Notes: generated from the sequence alone by a model not told the origin. A stretch of 15,405 nucleotides of DNA from Paenalcaligenes sp021793095 (GCA_027317645.1 DAHVQS010000045.1:1-15405); one strand, 5' to 3'; counted from the first letter of the stretch, positions 1 to 7,949 are shown. Made by a program: numbers and translations.

Positions 1-1
1 C

Positions 2-1327
2 AAAACCGACTGGGATATTTTTAAAGTCATTGCTGAAAAGTTTTCAGCCATTGCTCCAGAGGTCTTGGGCGAAGAAGAGGATGTGGTGCAATTACCCTTG
101 CAGCACGATAGTCCTGGGGAAATCAAGCAGCCTGAAGTACGCGATTGGAAAAAAGGCGAATGCGATCTGATTCCCGGTGTCACGGCACCTGCCTATATCA
201 AGGTTAAGCGTGATTATCCCAATATTTACAAGCAGTACACCTCGGTAGGTCCGCTCATGGAAGAGCTGGGCAATGGTGGGAAAGGGATTGCCTGGGATAC
301 CAAGAAAGAAATTGATAACCTCCGGGCCCTTAACGGCGTGGTGTTGGATGAAGGGCCAAGCAAGGGATTGCCACGCATGGATTCTGCTCTTGATGCGTGT
401 GAGACCGTATTAATGCTCGCTCCAGAAACCAATGGTGAGGTGGCAGTACGTGCTTGGGAATCTTTGAGCAAAATTACTGGTCGCGATCACACTCATTTGG
501 CCAAGCCTAAAGAGGATGAAAAAATACGCTTCCATGATATTGCGAAGCAACCGCGCAAAATCATCACCTCACCGACTTGGTCAGGCATTGAGAGTGAAAA
601 GGTATCTTATAACGCCGGTTATACCAACGTTCACGAGTTGATCCCGTGGCGCACCATCAGTGGCCGTCAGCAACTCTATCAGGATCATGAGTGGATGCGC
701 GCTTTCGGTGAATCATTGGTGACTTGGCGGCCCCCCATTAATTTAAAAGCCTTGGATGACGAGGCCATGCAGGCACTCGAGCCCAATGAGCCGCATTTGG
801 TGTTGAATTTTTTAACTCCGCACCAAAAGTGGGGCATCCATTCAACCTATACGGACAACCTGCTGATGTTGACCCTCAACCGAGGTGGGCCAGTAGTTTG
901 GATATCTGAAAATGATGCACGCAAAGCACAACTTGTGGACAACGATTGGGTTGAGGTCTTTAACCGCAATGGTGCTTTGACGGCTCGAGTGGTCGTCAGC
1001 CAGCGCATTAAAGATGGCTCGATGTTTATGTATCACGCCCAAGAAAAAATCGTGAATGTCCCGGGTAGTCAATTAACCGGCTTACGCGGCGGGATTCACA
1101 ACTCAGTCACACGTACAGTGCTTAAACCGACGCACATGATTGGTGGTTATGGGCAATTGTCGTATGGCTTTAACTACTACGGCACAGTAGGTGCTAACCG
1201 TGATGAGTTCGTTGTCTTGCGCAAGCTCAAGAAGGTCGATTGGCTGGATGAGCCGAGCCAAAGTGCCACAGAGGAAAACATGCAGCAATCATCGCCAACT
1301 CACCCCCAAACGACGGAGGCCAGATAA
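2..1327 (+). CDS. narG: Respiratory nitrate reductase alpha subunit NarG, C-terminal part (cut by window edge)
   Basis: This is the 3' end of the catalytic molybdenum subunit of cytoplasm-facing nitrate reductase A, which reduces nitrate to nitrite with electrons passed from NarH and NarI. The reading frame is open from base 2, and about 440 residues are visible. They follow E. coli NarG closely from memory: DWKKGECDLIPG, GPLMEELGNGGKGIAW, a long run around SYNAGYTNVHELIPWRT, FLTPHQKWGIHSTY, and near the end GGYGQLSYGFNYYGTVG. These belong to the molybdopterin-guanine-dinucleotide binding C-terminal half. The N-terminal [4Fe-4S] ligands and the molybdenum Asp ligand would lie upstream of the window. 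A TTG near base 65 can be read as a start but is internal, because homology continues upstream of it (KTDWDIFKVIAEKF). The stop TAA shares its last base with the narH ATG, so the two are probably translationally coupled. Confidence 0.97.
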   Translation, partial: KTDWDIFKVIAEKFSAIAPEVLGEEEDVVQLPLQHDSPGEIKQPEVRDWKKGECDLIPGVTAPAYIKVKRDYPNIYKQYTSVGPLMEELGNGGKGIAWDTKKEIDNLRALNGVVLDEGPSKGLPRMDSALDACETVLMLAPETNGEVAVRAWESLSKITGRDHTHLAKPKEDEKIRFHDIAKQPRKIITSPTWSGIESEKVSYNAGYTNVHELIPWRTISGRQQLYQDHEWMRAFGESLVTWRPPINLKALDDEAMQALEPNEPHLVLNFLTPHQKWGIHSTYTDNLLMLTLNRGGPVVWISENDARKAQLVDNDWVEVFNRNGALTARVVVSQRIKDGSMFMYHAQEKIVNVPGSQLTGLRGGIHNSVTRTVLKPTHMIGGYGQLSYGFNYYGTVGANRDEFVVLRKLKKVDWLDEPSQSATEENMQQSSPTHPQTTEAR

Positions 1328-2844
1328 TGAGAATTCGTGCACAAATTGCCATGGTGCTCAACCTGGACAAATGTATCGGCTGTCACACCTGTTCAGTGAC
1401 CTGTAAAAACGTTTGGACCAGCCGTGAAGGGGTTGAGTACGCGTGGTTTAACAACGTTGAGAGTAAGCCCGGTATTGGCTATCCAAAAGACTGGGAAAAT
1501 CAAAATCGCTGGAAAGGGGGGTGGATTCGCACCCGTTCTGGCAAACTACAACCAAAACAAGGGGCAAAATGGCGGATTTTGTCGCATATCTTTGCGAATC
1601 CCAACTTGCCAGAAATTGATGATTTTTATGAGCCCTTTGATTTTGATTATGAAATCTTGCAAGACGGGCCTGAAACATCATACTTTCCTTCGGCCCTCCC
1701 GCGGTCAGTGATTACGGGCGAGCGCATGGAAAAGATCGAGTGGGGTCCAAACTGGGAGGAAATCCTCAGCGGAGAGTTTTCCAAACGCTCTCAAGATTAC
1801 AACTTTGAAGGGGTGCAAAAGGAAATCTACGGAGAGTATGAAAATACTTTTATGATGTATTTGCCCCGTTTGTGTGAGCACTGTCTGAATCCCACCTGTG
1901 TGGCGGCCTGTCCTTCAGGCGCCATTTACAAGCGCGAAGACGACGGTGTCGTGCTTATCGATCAGGAGAAATGCCGCGGCTGGAGAATGTGTGTCTCTGG
2001 TTGCCCTTACAAGAAGATTTACTACAACTGGTCTACCGGTAAATCAGAGAAATGCGTCTTTTGTTATCCCCGCATTGAAAGTGGTCTACCCACTGTATGT
2101 TCCAAGAGTTGTGTGGGCCGGATTCGTTACCTCGGCGTCGTGCTATACGATGCGGATCGCATTTCAGAAGCAGCGAGCGCGCCTGATGACCAAGATTTAT
2201 ATCAAGCTCAGCTGGATATATTCCTGGATCCTAATGACCCAGAGGTCATTGCTGAGGCTCGTGCACAGGGCATTTCTGACGACTGGATCGAAGGCGCCCA
2301 AAATTCACCCATTTGGAAAATGGCCATGGAATGGAAAATCGCCTTCCCATTACATCCAGAGTACCGCACCTTACCCATGGTTTGGTACGTACCGCCGCTG
2401 TCACCTATCCAAAACGCAGCAGAGGCAGGGCGTATTTCTGCACAGGACGACATGCCTGATGTCCGTTCTTTGCGCATCCCTGTACGTTATTTGGCCAATA
2501 TGCTCACCGCAGGGCGTGAAGAGCCGGTCATTTCAGCCCTCGAGCGGATGCTAGCGATGCGTTCCTATATGCGTGCCAAGACGGTGGATGGCGTGATTAA
2601 TACAGAGATTGCCGAGCGGGTGGGTTTAACCCCCGAGCAGATAGACGAAATGTATCAACTCATGGCAATTGCAAATTATGAGGATCGATTCGTTATTCCG
2701 ACGGCTCAGCGCGAGTTAACCGAGGACGGCGCAGACATTCAAAACGCTTGTGGCTTTACTGACGGCAACCAATGTTCCGCAGGGCATTCCGGGCGACGTC
2801 TGTTTGCGACCAATAAATTTAGAGCAGAAACGGAGCAGTTGTGA
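1327..2844 (+). CDS. narH: Respiratory nitrate reductase beta subunit NarH, iron-sulfur electron carrier
   Basis: NarH carries electrons from the NarI hemes to NarG through three [4Fe-4S] clusters and one [3Fe-4S] cluster on the cytoplasmic side of the membrane. All expected ligands are visible: Cys16, 19, 22 and 26 (KCIGCHTCSVTCKNVW); Cys183, 186, 191 and 195; Cys216, Trp219, Cys222 and 226 (CRGWRMCVSGC, where Trp replaces a Cys as in the [3Fe-4S] site of E. coli NarH); and Cys243, 246, 258 and 262. The length of 505 residues is close to the 512 of E. coli. The ATG overlaps the narG stop by one base and the TGA overlaps the narJ ATG by one base, as expected for one narGHJI transcript. No missing ligand or frameshift was seen. 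Confidence 0.98.
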   Translation: MRIRAQIAMVLNLDKCIGCHTCSVTCKNVWTSREGVEYAWFNNVESKPGIGYPKDWENQNRWKGGWIRTRSGKLQPKQGAKWRILSHIFANPNLPEIDDFYEPFDFDYEILQDGPETSYFPSALPRSVITGERMEKIEWGPNWEEILSGEFSKRSQDYNFEGVQKEIYGEYENTFMMYLPRLCEHCLNPTCVAACPSGAIYKREDDGVVLIDQEKCRGWRMCVSGCPYKKIYYNWSTGKSEKCVFCYPRIESGLPTVCSKSCVGRIRYLGVVLYDADRISEAASAPDDQDLYQAQLDIFLDPNDPEVIAEARAQGISDDWIEGAQNSPIWKMAMEWKIAFPLHPEYRTLPMVWYVPPLSPIQNAAEAGRISAQDDMPDVRSLRIPVRYLANMLTAGREEPVISALERMLAMRSYMRAKTVDGVINTEIAERVGLTPEQIDEMYQLMAIANYEDRFVIPTAQRELTEDGADIQNACGFTDGNQCSAGHSGRRLFATNKFRAETEQL

Positions 2845-3701
2845 TGAAAATACTGAAAATCTTTTCTGTGCTATTGAGCTACCCAAGTCCCGAGCTGCAA
2901 GAGGCCATGACCGAGGTACAACAGCTGATTGCCGAGGACCAGACATTAAATGAGGCACAAAAAGAATCTTTGCAGCCGTTACTCACTGCTTTGGCTACTG
3001 AAGACATCTACGATCTACAAGAGAACTATGTCTTTTTGTTTGATCGGTCTCGCTCTTTAAGTCTGAACTTATTCGAGCATATCCATGGCGAAAGTCGAGA
3101 TCGCGGTACTGCAATGGTTGATTTGTTGCATACCTATAAGGACGCTGGGTTTGAATTGAGCACGGCAGAATTGCCCGACCATTTACCTGTGTTATTGGAG
3201 TTTCTCTCTTTGCAGTCTGCCTCAGAAGCACGCGCCACGCTCAACGACGCTGGCGCCATTCTCGTGGCTTTGGCTGATCGTCTAAAACGCCGCAAAACTC
3301 ATTATGCGGCCGTGTTAGACATTTTGGCCCAATTCGCCGGGGTAGACCGAGATAATGTCGAAGCACAACATTTGCTTGCAGAGAAGATGGATAACCCGGA
3401 TGATTTGCAAGCGCTGGATGCTGTCTGGGAAGAGACACCAGTGACTTTTGGTCAACCTGATCTAAATGATCCTTGTTCAGGTATGTTGACGCGTAATATG
3501 CCCACAGGTGATTTGCAACACGCTGAGCGCATGGTGCGCGCGCAACTGCAAGCTATTCCTGAACATGACGCTATGGGTAGGCCCGTGGATTCCCCCGCAA
3601 TGCCCCAAGGTCCCTACGGGCCTCTGGCACAAGCGGCGGGGCAGGAGTTCCCCATATTTATACAGCGGTCTAAAAAGGCACATTCGGAAAAAAGGGGGTA
3701 G
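2844..3701 (+). CDS. narJ: Nitrate reductase assembly chaperone NarJ (delta subunit), with long C-terminal extension
   Basis: NarJ is a cytoplasmic redox-enzyme maturation chaperone that binds NarG and holds the NarGH complex until the molybdenum cofactor is inserted and the complex docks on NarI. It is not part of the mature enzyme. The family signature is clear: FLFDRSRSLSLNLFEHIHGESRDRGTAMVDLL, then ELPDHLPVLLEFLS and LQALDAVWEETPVTF. A GTG at 2841 is in the same frame, but I chose the ATG at 2844 because it overlaps the narH stop in a standard TGATG junction. The product is 285 residues, roughly 50 longer than E. coli NarJ. The surplus is a Pro/Gly-rich tail (about residues 240-285, including GRPVDSPAMPQGPYGPLAQ) with a basic end, and its role is unknown. 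Confidence 0.95.
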   Translation: MKILKIFSVLLSYPSPELQEAMTEVQQLIAEDQTLNEAQKESLQPLLTALATEDIYDLQENYVFLFDRSRSLSLNLFEHIHGESRDRGTAMVDLLHTYKDAGFELSTAELPDHLPVLLEFLSLQSASEARATLNDAGAILVALADRLKRRKTHYAAVLDILAQFAGVDRDNVEAQHLLAEKMDNPDDLQALDAVWEETPVTFGQPDLNDPCSGMLTRNMPTGDLQHAERMVRAQLQAIPEHDAMGRPVDSPAMPQGPYGPLAQAAGQEFPIFIQRSKKAHSEKRG

Positions 3702-3703
3702 GC

Positions 3704-4426
3704 ATGTCATATTTTCTTTTTGGGGTCTTCCCATACATTGCGCTTACGATCATGATCGTTGGCTCTATTGTTCGTTATGAGGTAGATCCTTTTTCATGGA
3801 AATCAAAATCGAGCCAATTCTTACGTAGACGACAACTGGTGGTGGGCTCAGCATTATTCCATATAGGGGTGTTGATCATATTTTTTGGCCATCTAGTGGG
3901 TTTGCTTACTCCGTTCGCCATCATGGATTTAATCGGCCTGAGCGATGAAGCTCACCAAATAATAGCGATGGTCAGTGGCGGTATCGCTGGGGTCATTGCC
4001 CTAATTGGTGCTGCCATGCTGCTCCATCGTCGATTGACAGACTCGCGTATCCGCAAGACGTCTAGTCGTGGCGATATATTTATTTTGGTATTGATCGTTA
4101 TCCAGCTGGTGTTAGGGCTGTGCACTATCTTTGTGTCTGCGCAGCATCTAGACGGTGTAGAAATGGTCAAGCTGATGAAATGGGCCCAAGGGATTATTTA
4201 TTTTGGCTCTAATCCTGCCGCGCATCTTGAAGGAGTAAATATATTGTTCAAGTTGCATATCATTGTGGGCTTGTTGATATTTGCAGCTGTTCCATTTACC
4301 CGTTTGGTGCATATTTTTTCTGCGCCCATCCGCTTTTTGTGGCGACCCGGTTATCAGGTGGTCCGTACGCGTCGTGGGGCCAAGCCTGCCCGTTCGGCTC
4401 TTGACCCTATGCCGCGCCGCCAATAA
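3704..4426 (+). CDS. narI: Respiratory nitrate reductase gamma subunit NarI, membrane diheme cytochrome b
   Basis: NarI anchors NarGH to the inner membrane and oxidises quinol, passing electrons through two b hemes to NarH. The 240-residue product has about five hydrophobic segments. The four heme-ligand histidines are in place: His53 (ALFHIG), His63 (FFGHLVG), His185 (FKLHIIVG) and His203 (TRLVHIFSAP), with spacings matching E. coli His56/66/187/205. The start ATG is two bases after the narJ stop and is preceded by a strong purine run, AAAAAAGGGGG. The C-terminal tail after the last helix is somewhat longer and more basic than in E. coli. Confidence 0.97.
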   Translation: MSYFLFGVFPYIALTIMIVGSIVRYEVDPFSWKSKSSQFLRRRQLVVGSALFHIGVLIIFFGHLVGLLTPFAIMDLIGLSDEAHQIIAMVSGGIAGVIALIGAAMLLHRRLTDSRIRKTSSRGDIFILVLIVIQLVLGLCTIFVSAQHLDGVEMVKLMKWAQGIIYFGSNPAAHLEGVNILFKLHIIVGLLIFAAVPFTRLVHIFSAPIRFLWRPGYQVVRTRRGAKPARSALDPMPRRQ

Positions 4427-4438
4427 TTGTAGAACCAC

Positions 4439-4472
4439 ATTGCAGCCCTTGTGAGATGACAGGGGCTGCAAT
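4439..4472 (+). other. Hairpin between narI and the prolyl isomerase gene
   Basis: The arms at 4439-4450 (ATTGCAGCCCTT) and 4461-4472 (AGGGGCTGCAAT) pair over 12 positions including one G-U, around a 10-base loop. No T-run follows on the + strand, so it does not look like an intrinsic terminator. A stem that protects the narGHJI message or modulates read-through into the next gene is more likely. The structure is seen in the sequence; the role is inferred. Confidence 0.6.
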
Positions 4473-4490
4473 TAATACAAGGGTGTGATT

Positions 4491-5405
4491 ATGAAAGTTA
4501 TTCCTATTCAACCAGATAACCGTACAGGCCAAAATGCATCTAACCCTGCCCAAAACTCTGGAGATCAGACTTATTTAGATCCACAGATGTATATGGATCC
4601 GCCACCAAAATCGGATAAGCCTATTGTGGTTAATGGTGAAAAAATAGATTTACAGGATATTGCTCTTGAGGCTCAAAATCACCCTATGCCGCAGCATAAG
4701 CCTGGCTGGGCTTGGCACGCAGCGGCTCAAGCTTTGGTGTGGCGTAGGTTGTTTTTACAAGAAGCTAAAAGGCGCCAAATACAGGCTGAACCGGTGGAGT
4801 TACAGCCTGGACGTCTTCAAACTTCTGAGGAAGCATTGATTCGGCAGCTGTTCGAAGAGGCGACTCCGGAAGTGCATATCGATGAAGCAGATTTACGCGC
4901 TCATTATGAGCAAAATACAGATCGTTATCGTGGTCCTTCTTTATACGAAGCAGCTCATATTTTATTTATGGCGGACCCCAAGGATCCAAATGCTTGTGCT
5001 CAGGCCAAACAAAAGGCACAGGCGGTGTACGAAGAGCTATTGCACCAGCCTAAGCGCTTTGCGCATATGGCCAAAGAGCATAGTGATTGCCCCTCGGCCT
5101 CCGACGGAGGGTTAATGGGGCAGATTTCTACGGGGGATGTGGTACCAGAGTTTGAAGCCTCTTTGCGCACACTCGAAGTAGGGGAGATTGGTAAGCCCGT
5201 ACAGTCCCGCTATGGCTACCATATCATCAGACTTGACCACCGTGCGATTGGCCAGCCGCTGCCTTTTGAAACGGTACTGCCGCAATTACGTGAGGCAAAA
5301 GAAAAGGCCCATTGGATACGGGCCAGCAAAGCATTTATGAATGATTTACTCGAACGCAGTGAGGTGATTGGCATTGATATGGGTCTGAGCCCTTGGTACG
5401 AGTGA
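4491..5405 (+). CDS. Cytoplasmic parvulin-type peptidyl-prolyl cis-trans isomerase of the nar cluster (NifM/PpiC-like)
   Basis: This predicted prolyl isomerase probably helps fold or mature the nitrate reductase subunits encoded just upstream. It has 304 residues. Residues 1-45 are polar and low in order, residues 45-100 form a helical NifM-like segment (NHPMPQHKPGWAWHAAAQALVWRRLFLQEAKRR), and residues 151-250 are the rotamase domain. Parvulin marks are visible: His156 (YEAAHILF), Cys200 in HSDCPSASDGGLMG, and His244 in YGYHIIRL. No signal peptide or membrane segment is present, which suits a cytoplasmic client such as NarGHJ. A GTG at 4485 is also in frame, but AAGGG at 4478-4483 is correctly spaced only for the ATG at 4491. 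A parvulin gene after narI is a known arrangement in pseudomonads and relatives; the client assignment is inference. Confidence 0.9.
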   Translation: MKVIPIQPDNRTGQNASNPAQNSGDQTYLDPQMYMDPPPKSDKPIVVNGEKIDLQDIALEAQNHPMPQHKPGWAWHAAAQALVWRRLFLQEAKRRQIQAEPVELQPGRLQTSEEALIRQLFEEATPEVHIDEADLRAHYEQNTDRYRGPSLYEAAHILFMADPKDPNACAQAKQKAQAVYEELLHQPKRFAHMAKEHSDCPSASDGGLMGQISTGDVVPEFEASLRTLEVGEIGKPVQSRYGYHIIRLDHRAIGQPLPFETVLPQLREAKEKAHWIRASKAFMNDLLERSEVIGIDMGLSPWYE

Positions 5406-5437
5406 TTTTCATTTTTGTTTTGGTGTAATGGGCGAGT

Positions 5438-6259
5438 TTATTCGGGCATGAGATAGATAGCGGTATCAAATTTGCCCTCAAATGGGATGCAATCATCCTC
5501 GTTGGTGCCCTCTGTCATTTTGGCTTTTTCCCAGTAGCATAATGTGGCAGAAAACTCGCCCTGCACCCGACCAGCACCGTCCTCATCTAAATCTATGTGC
5601 GTAAAGATAACCTCGGGTGCATCATGTCCGTAGTCATCCTCACTCCAGTAGGCGGTATCGGGTAAAAACAGCGTATCACCGCCCGAGAGGACATAGGTAA
5701 TATCCACATCATTGGCGCTAATGGGTAAATCTTTTAAGCCGTTTTCGCTGCTCACGGTGGTGTGAATACTGATGCGCTCGGCATCGAAGGGGTCCTCAGC
5801 CTCTGGATTAAAAGCATCAATATCAATGGAAAAGCTTTCCGCCCCGCCTTCCATATCACTTAAATCTCCGAGTCCCATAGATTCTAACGCCTCAAGCATC
5901 GGTGCAGCCTCAGAGAGCATGTTGGCAATCATTTCGATCTGTTTGGCTTCCTCGGGGCTGAGCTCACCGCTGCTCATGGCCTCTTGGAATTGTTCCATGA
6001 TCTCATCTTGACTGGGCATTTCGAACGATTCTTGTTCCCATAGTGCACTGCCGGGTAAACCAGACACTAGGTGTCCATCAATCACGATCCACTCTGCATT
6101 TTTATTATCCAACTTGCCCTGTACCGTACCAATAGATTGGTAGCTTTTGTTGTTTCGTTTGAAACCATCTGCTTGAGCGGCGGTGATACAAAAACTGCTC
6201 ATGGCGATGGCAATTCCAATGGGCTGGGCGTATTTTGAAAGTGTATGGGTGATGGACAT
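5438..6259 (-). CDS. Exported acidic protein of unknown function
   Basis: I do not recognise this family. The 273-residue product begins with a Sec-type signal peptide (MSITHTLSKYAQPIGIAIA and following residues, probable cleavage after AAQA near residue 31). The mature protein is very rich in Asp and Glu. Residues 60-125 look helical (MPSQDEIMEQFQEAM, then a Glu/Met/Leu-rich stretch ending GLGDLSDME). The C-terminal 130 residues look like beta strands (SGGDTLFLPDTAYW, GRVQGEFSATLCYWEKAK, FEGKFDTAIYLMPE) with two cysteines 16 residues apart that could form a disulfide. I chose the ATG at 6259 over an upstream ATG at 6334 because GGAGGGGG lies just before it and the signal peptide begins there. 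It is convergent with the isomerase gene and downstream of the exporter gene on the same strand. A periplasmic or secreted location is inferred. Confidence 0.85.
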   Translation of the reverse strand: MSITHTLSKYAQPIGIAIAMSSFCITAAQADGFKRNNKSYQSIGTVQGKLDNKNAEWIVIDGHLVSGLPGSALWEQESFEMPSQDEIMEQFQEAMSSGELSPEEAKQIEMIANMLSEAAPMLEALESMGLGDLSDMEGGAESFSIDIDAFNPEAEDPFDAERISIHTTVSSENGLKDLPISANDVDITYVLSGGDTLFLPDTAYWSEDDYGHDAPEVIFTHIDLDEDGAGRVQGEFSATLCYWEKAKMTEGTNEDDCIPFEGKFDTAIYLMPE

Positions 6260-6302
6260 GTTCCCCCTCCTGTAGCTAGATCGGAGGCATGTCAGTGCCC
6301 CC

Positions 6303-6331
6303 CAGTAAGTAAAGACAATATAACAGTAAGT
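6303..6331 (-). promoter_or_regulatory. Two direct repeats of CAGTAAGT spaced 21 bp, upstream of the exported-protein gene
   Basis: CAGTAAGT occurs at 6303-6310 and again at 6324-6331, extendable to CAGTAAGTnAA in both copies. The start-to-start distance is 21 bases, two helical turns. The pair lies 44-72 bases upstream of the ATG at 6259, where an activator of the OmpR/PhoB type commonly binds direct repeats. The repeats are seen; the regulator is unknown. Confidence 0.4.
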
Positions 6332-6365
6332 CAAATTATCCTAGCATGGGTAATTAAGACTTTCC

Positions 6366-7865
6366 TTAAGGGTCAATACTAGCTACTGATGACTGAGCGC
6401 GACGACGATCGATCAGATCTTTGATCGCAACGAAAAAGGAGAGGGACATGATTAACAATATCGCGCTAAAACCGACAATCACGGCAGTAAACCACGAACT
6501 ATGGGGCTCGATTGTAAATACAATAGCCGTAATAATGGCGATACCCACTGAGGTGCCGATACGTTGGCCTGTTTGCATGACCGCCCCAGAGCTGCCGGCA
6601 TAGTCGAGGGGCACCTCGGCAAGGGTTAAGGCTTGATTAGGGCTGATGGTTGCGCCTTGTCCAATACCGAAAAAGGCCAAAGACACTAATAACCACCAGA
6701 TGCTGATGTCATAAAATTGATGCAACAGGATGACCATAATGCTTGCAGCGATGCCAAACATGGCAAAAAAGAGGCCGCCAATCACCACCGCTCGACCATA
6801 ACGGTGGACCCGCTTTCCAGCCCAATTTGAAGCATAGGCGGAAAACAGTGCAGAGGGAATACCGACCATCCCCGCTTGAAAGGCGGTGAATCCAACCGCC
6901 ATTTGTACAAACATGGGAATCAGGACCCAAACACTGGTCATCCCTAAAAAATAAAGGGCCACAATGATGATGCCATTGCGAAAACTGGGGATTTTGAAAA
7001 CGCCCAGGTTGACCATAGGGCTAAACCCGCGTCGACCGTAGTAACGTTCCCAACGCACCCATAAATACATCAGCACAAAACTAATGGGGATTAACAGCCA
7101 TATATAAATAGAGATTTCAGACTCTACAAAGGGAAAGAGGAGGGCCAGAACTGCAATTCCCAGTAAAAATGCCCCAATGGGATCCAGCGAGGACAATCCG
7201 CCACGGCGATGTTCAGGGTTTGGTTTGGGGCGATGAATTAGAGGTCTTGGAAACCATTTAAAAGCCAAGTAGATGGTCAATAAACCAATGGGCACATTAA
7301 TCAAAAATGTCAGACGCCAGCCAATGTCTGGACCGCCTAATTGTATTAATAGCCCCCCCATAATGGGGCCTATTGCAACAGAAAGTCCTACCGAAGTACC
7401 AAAAAGGCCAAAGGCACGTCCACGCTCGGGGCCGCTAAAATACTGCTGAATCATCCCGATGCCCTGGGGATTTAAAAAACCCGAACCTACCCCTTGTATA
7501 AAACGGGCACCATTGAGCCAATTTGCATCAGGTGCTAAACCAGCGGCCACAGAGGCCAGCGTAAATAACGCTGCACCTAAAATGAAAAACCCTCCACGCC
7601 CCATCAAATCGCCTGCACGCCCTGCACTGACCAGCACCACCCCAAAGGTCAGGGCATAGCCGGATAATACCCACTGAATATCAGAATGAGATGCCCCCAA
7701 TCCATTTTGGATGGAAGGTAATGCCACATTAACAACACTGACGCTCATTAGTGTGAGGAAAATTGCGGCAAGCAAGACAAATAAAATGCGCCAGCGTCTA
7801 GGATCGGGTTCGGAACTTGAGTGTGTAGATAGTTGAACGTCTTGGTTGAGTTGTGCTTGGGACAT
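6366..7865 (-). CDS. MFS multidrug-type exporter, DHA2 family (14 transmembrane segments)
   Basis: This is a predicted proton-driven drug or toxic-compound exporter of the inner membrane. The 499-residue product fits the 14-helix DHA2 (EmrB/QacA) group. It has a hydrophilic N-terminus (1-25), a first helix with MSVSVVNVALPSIQNGLG, motif A-like AGRAGDLMGRGGFF, the motif C region SVGLSVAIGPIMGGLLIQLGG, then GWRLTFLINVPIGLL, and a repeat-two segment GSSGAVMQTGQRIGTSVGIAI. The ATG at 7865 is the earliest possible start because an in-frame TAA lies four codons upstream. The 15 bases before it are pyrimidine-rich and contain no Shine-Dalgarno sequence, which is unusual. The gene is 139 bases downstream of a MarR-type gene on the same strand, the classic layout for an effector-induced exporter. 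Substrate is unknown. A distant MacAB or permease role is unlikely given the motifs. Confidence 0.93.
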   Translation of the reverse strand: MSQAQLNQDVQLSTHSSSEPDPRRWRILFVLLAAIFLTLMSVSVVNVALPSIQNGLGASHSDIQWVLSGYALTFGVVLVSAGRAGDLMGRGGFFILGAALFTLASVAAGLAPDANWLNGARFIQGVGSGFLNPQGIGMIQQYFSGPERGRAFGLFGTSVGLSVAIGPIMGGLLIQLGGPDIGWRLTFLINVPIGLLTIYLAFKWFPRPLIHRPKPNPEHRRGGLSSLDPIGAFLLGIAVLALLFPFVESEISIYIWLLIPISFVLMYLWVRWERYYGRRGFSPMVNLGVFKIPSFRNGIIIVALYFLGMTSVWVLIPMFVQMAVGFTAFQAGMVGIPSALFSAYASNWAGKRVHRYGRAVVIGGLFFAMFGIAASIMVILLHQFYDISIWWLLVSLAFFGIGQGATISPNQALTLAEVPLDYAGSSGAVMQTGQRIGTSVGIAIITAIVFTIEPHSSWFTAVIVGFSAILLIMSLSFFVAIKDLIDRRRAQSSVASIDP

Positions 7866-7869
7866 AAAA

Positions 7870-7883
7870 AGCGTTTAAAAAGC
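7870..7883. promoter_or_regulatory. TTTAAA-centred imperfect palindrome at the exporter start codon (site C)
   Basis: AGCGTTTAAAAAGC matches the upstream site AGTGTTTAAAAAAC (7978-7991) at 12 of 14 positions and lies 5 bases before the exporter ATG. GCGTTTAAAAAGC is a 13-base palindrome apart from one mismatched pair and its centre. It may be a secondary MarR site, or a chance product of the adjacent AAAAGCG repeats. Confidence 0.3.
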
Positions 7884-7903
7884 GAAAAGCGAAAAGCGAA
7901 AAG
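7878..7903 (-). repeat. AAAAGCG heptamer tandem repeat in the exporter leader
   Basis: Three perfect units of AAAAGCG lie at 7878-7884, 7885-7891 and 7892-7898, followed by a partial unit AAAAG at 7899-7903. On the coding strand of the exporter gene the unit reads CGCTTTT, in the untranslated leader 13-38 bases before the ATG. Short heptamer arrays of this kind can change copy number by replication slippage and alter leader spacing. Confidence 0.75.
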
Positions 7904-7949
7904 AAAAAAGCTGGCAATAGGTATTTTACAGAGACGCGGTGGCGATTCT

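Noticed and set aside
65..67. TTG near base 65 as a gene start
   Set aside because: NarG homology continues upstream in the same frame to the window edge, so it is internal.
6364..6371. CCTTAAGG palindrome over the exporter stop codon as a terminator or operator
   Set aside because: Eight bases with no extension or T-run; expected by chance.
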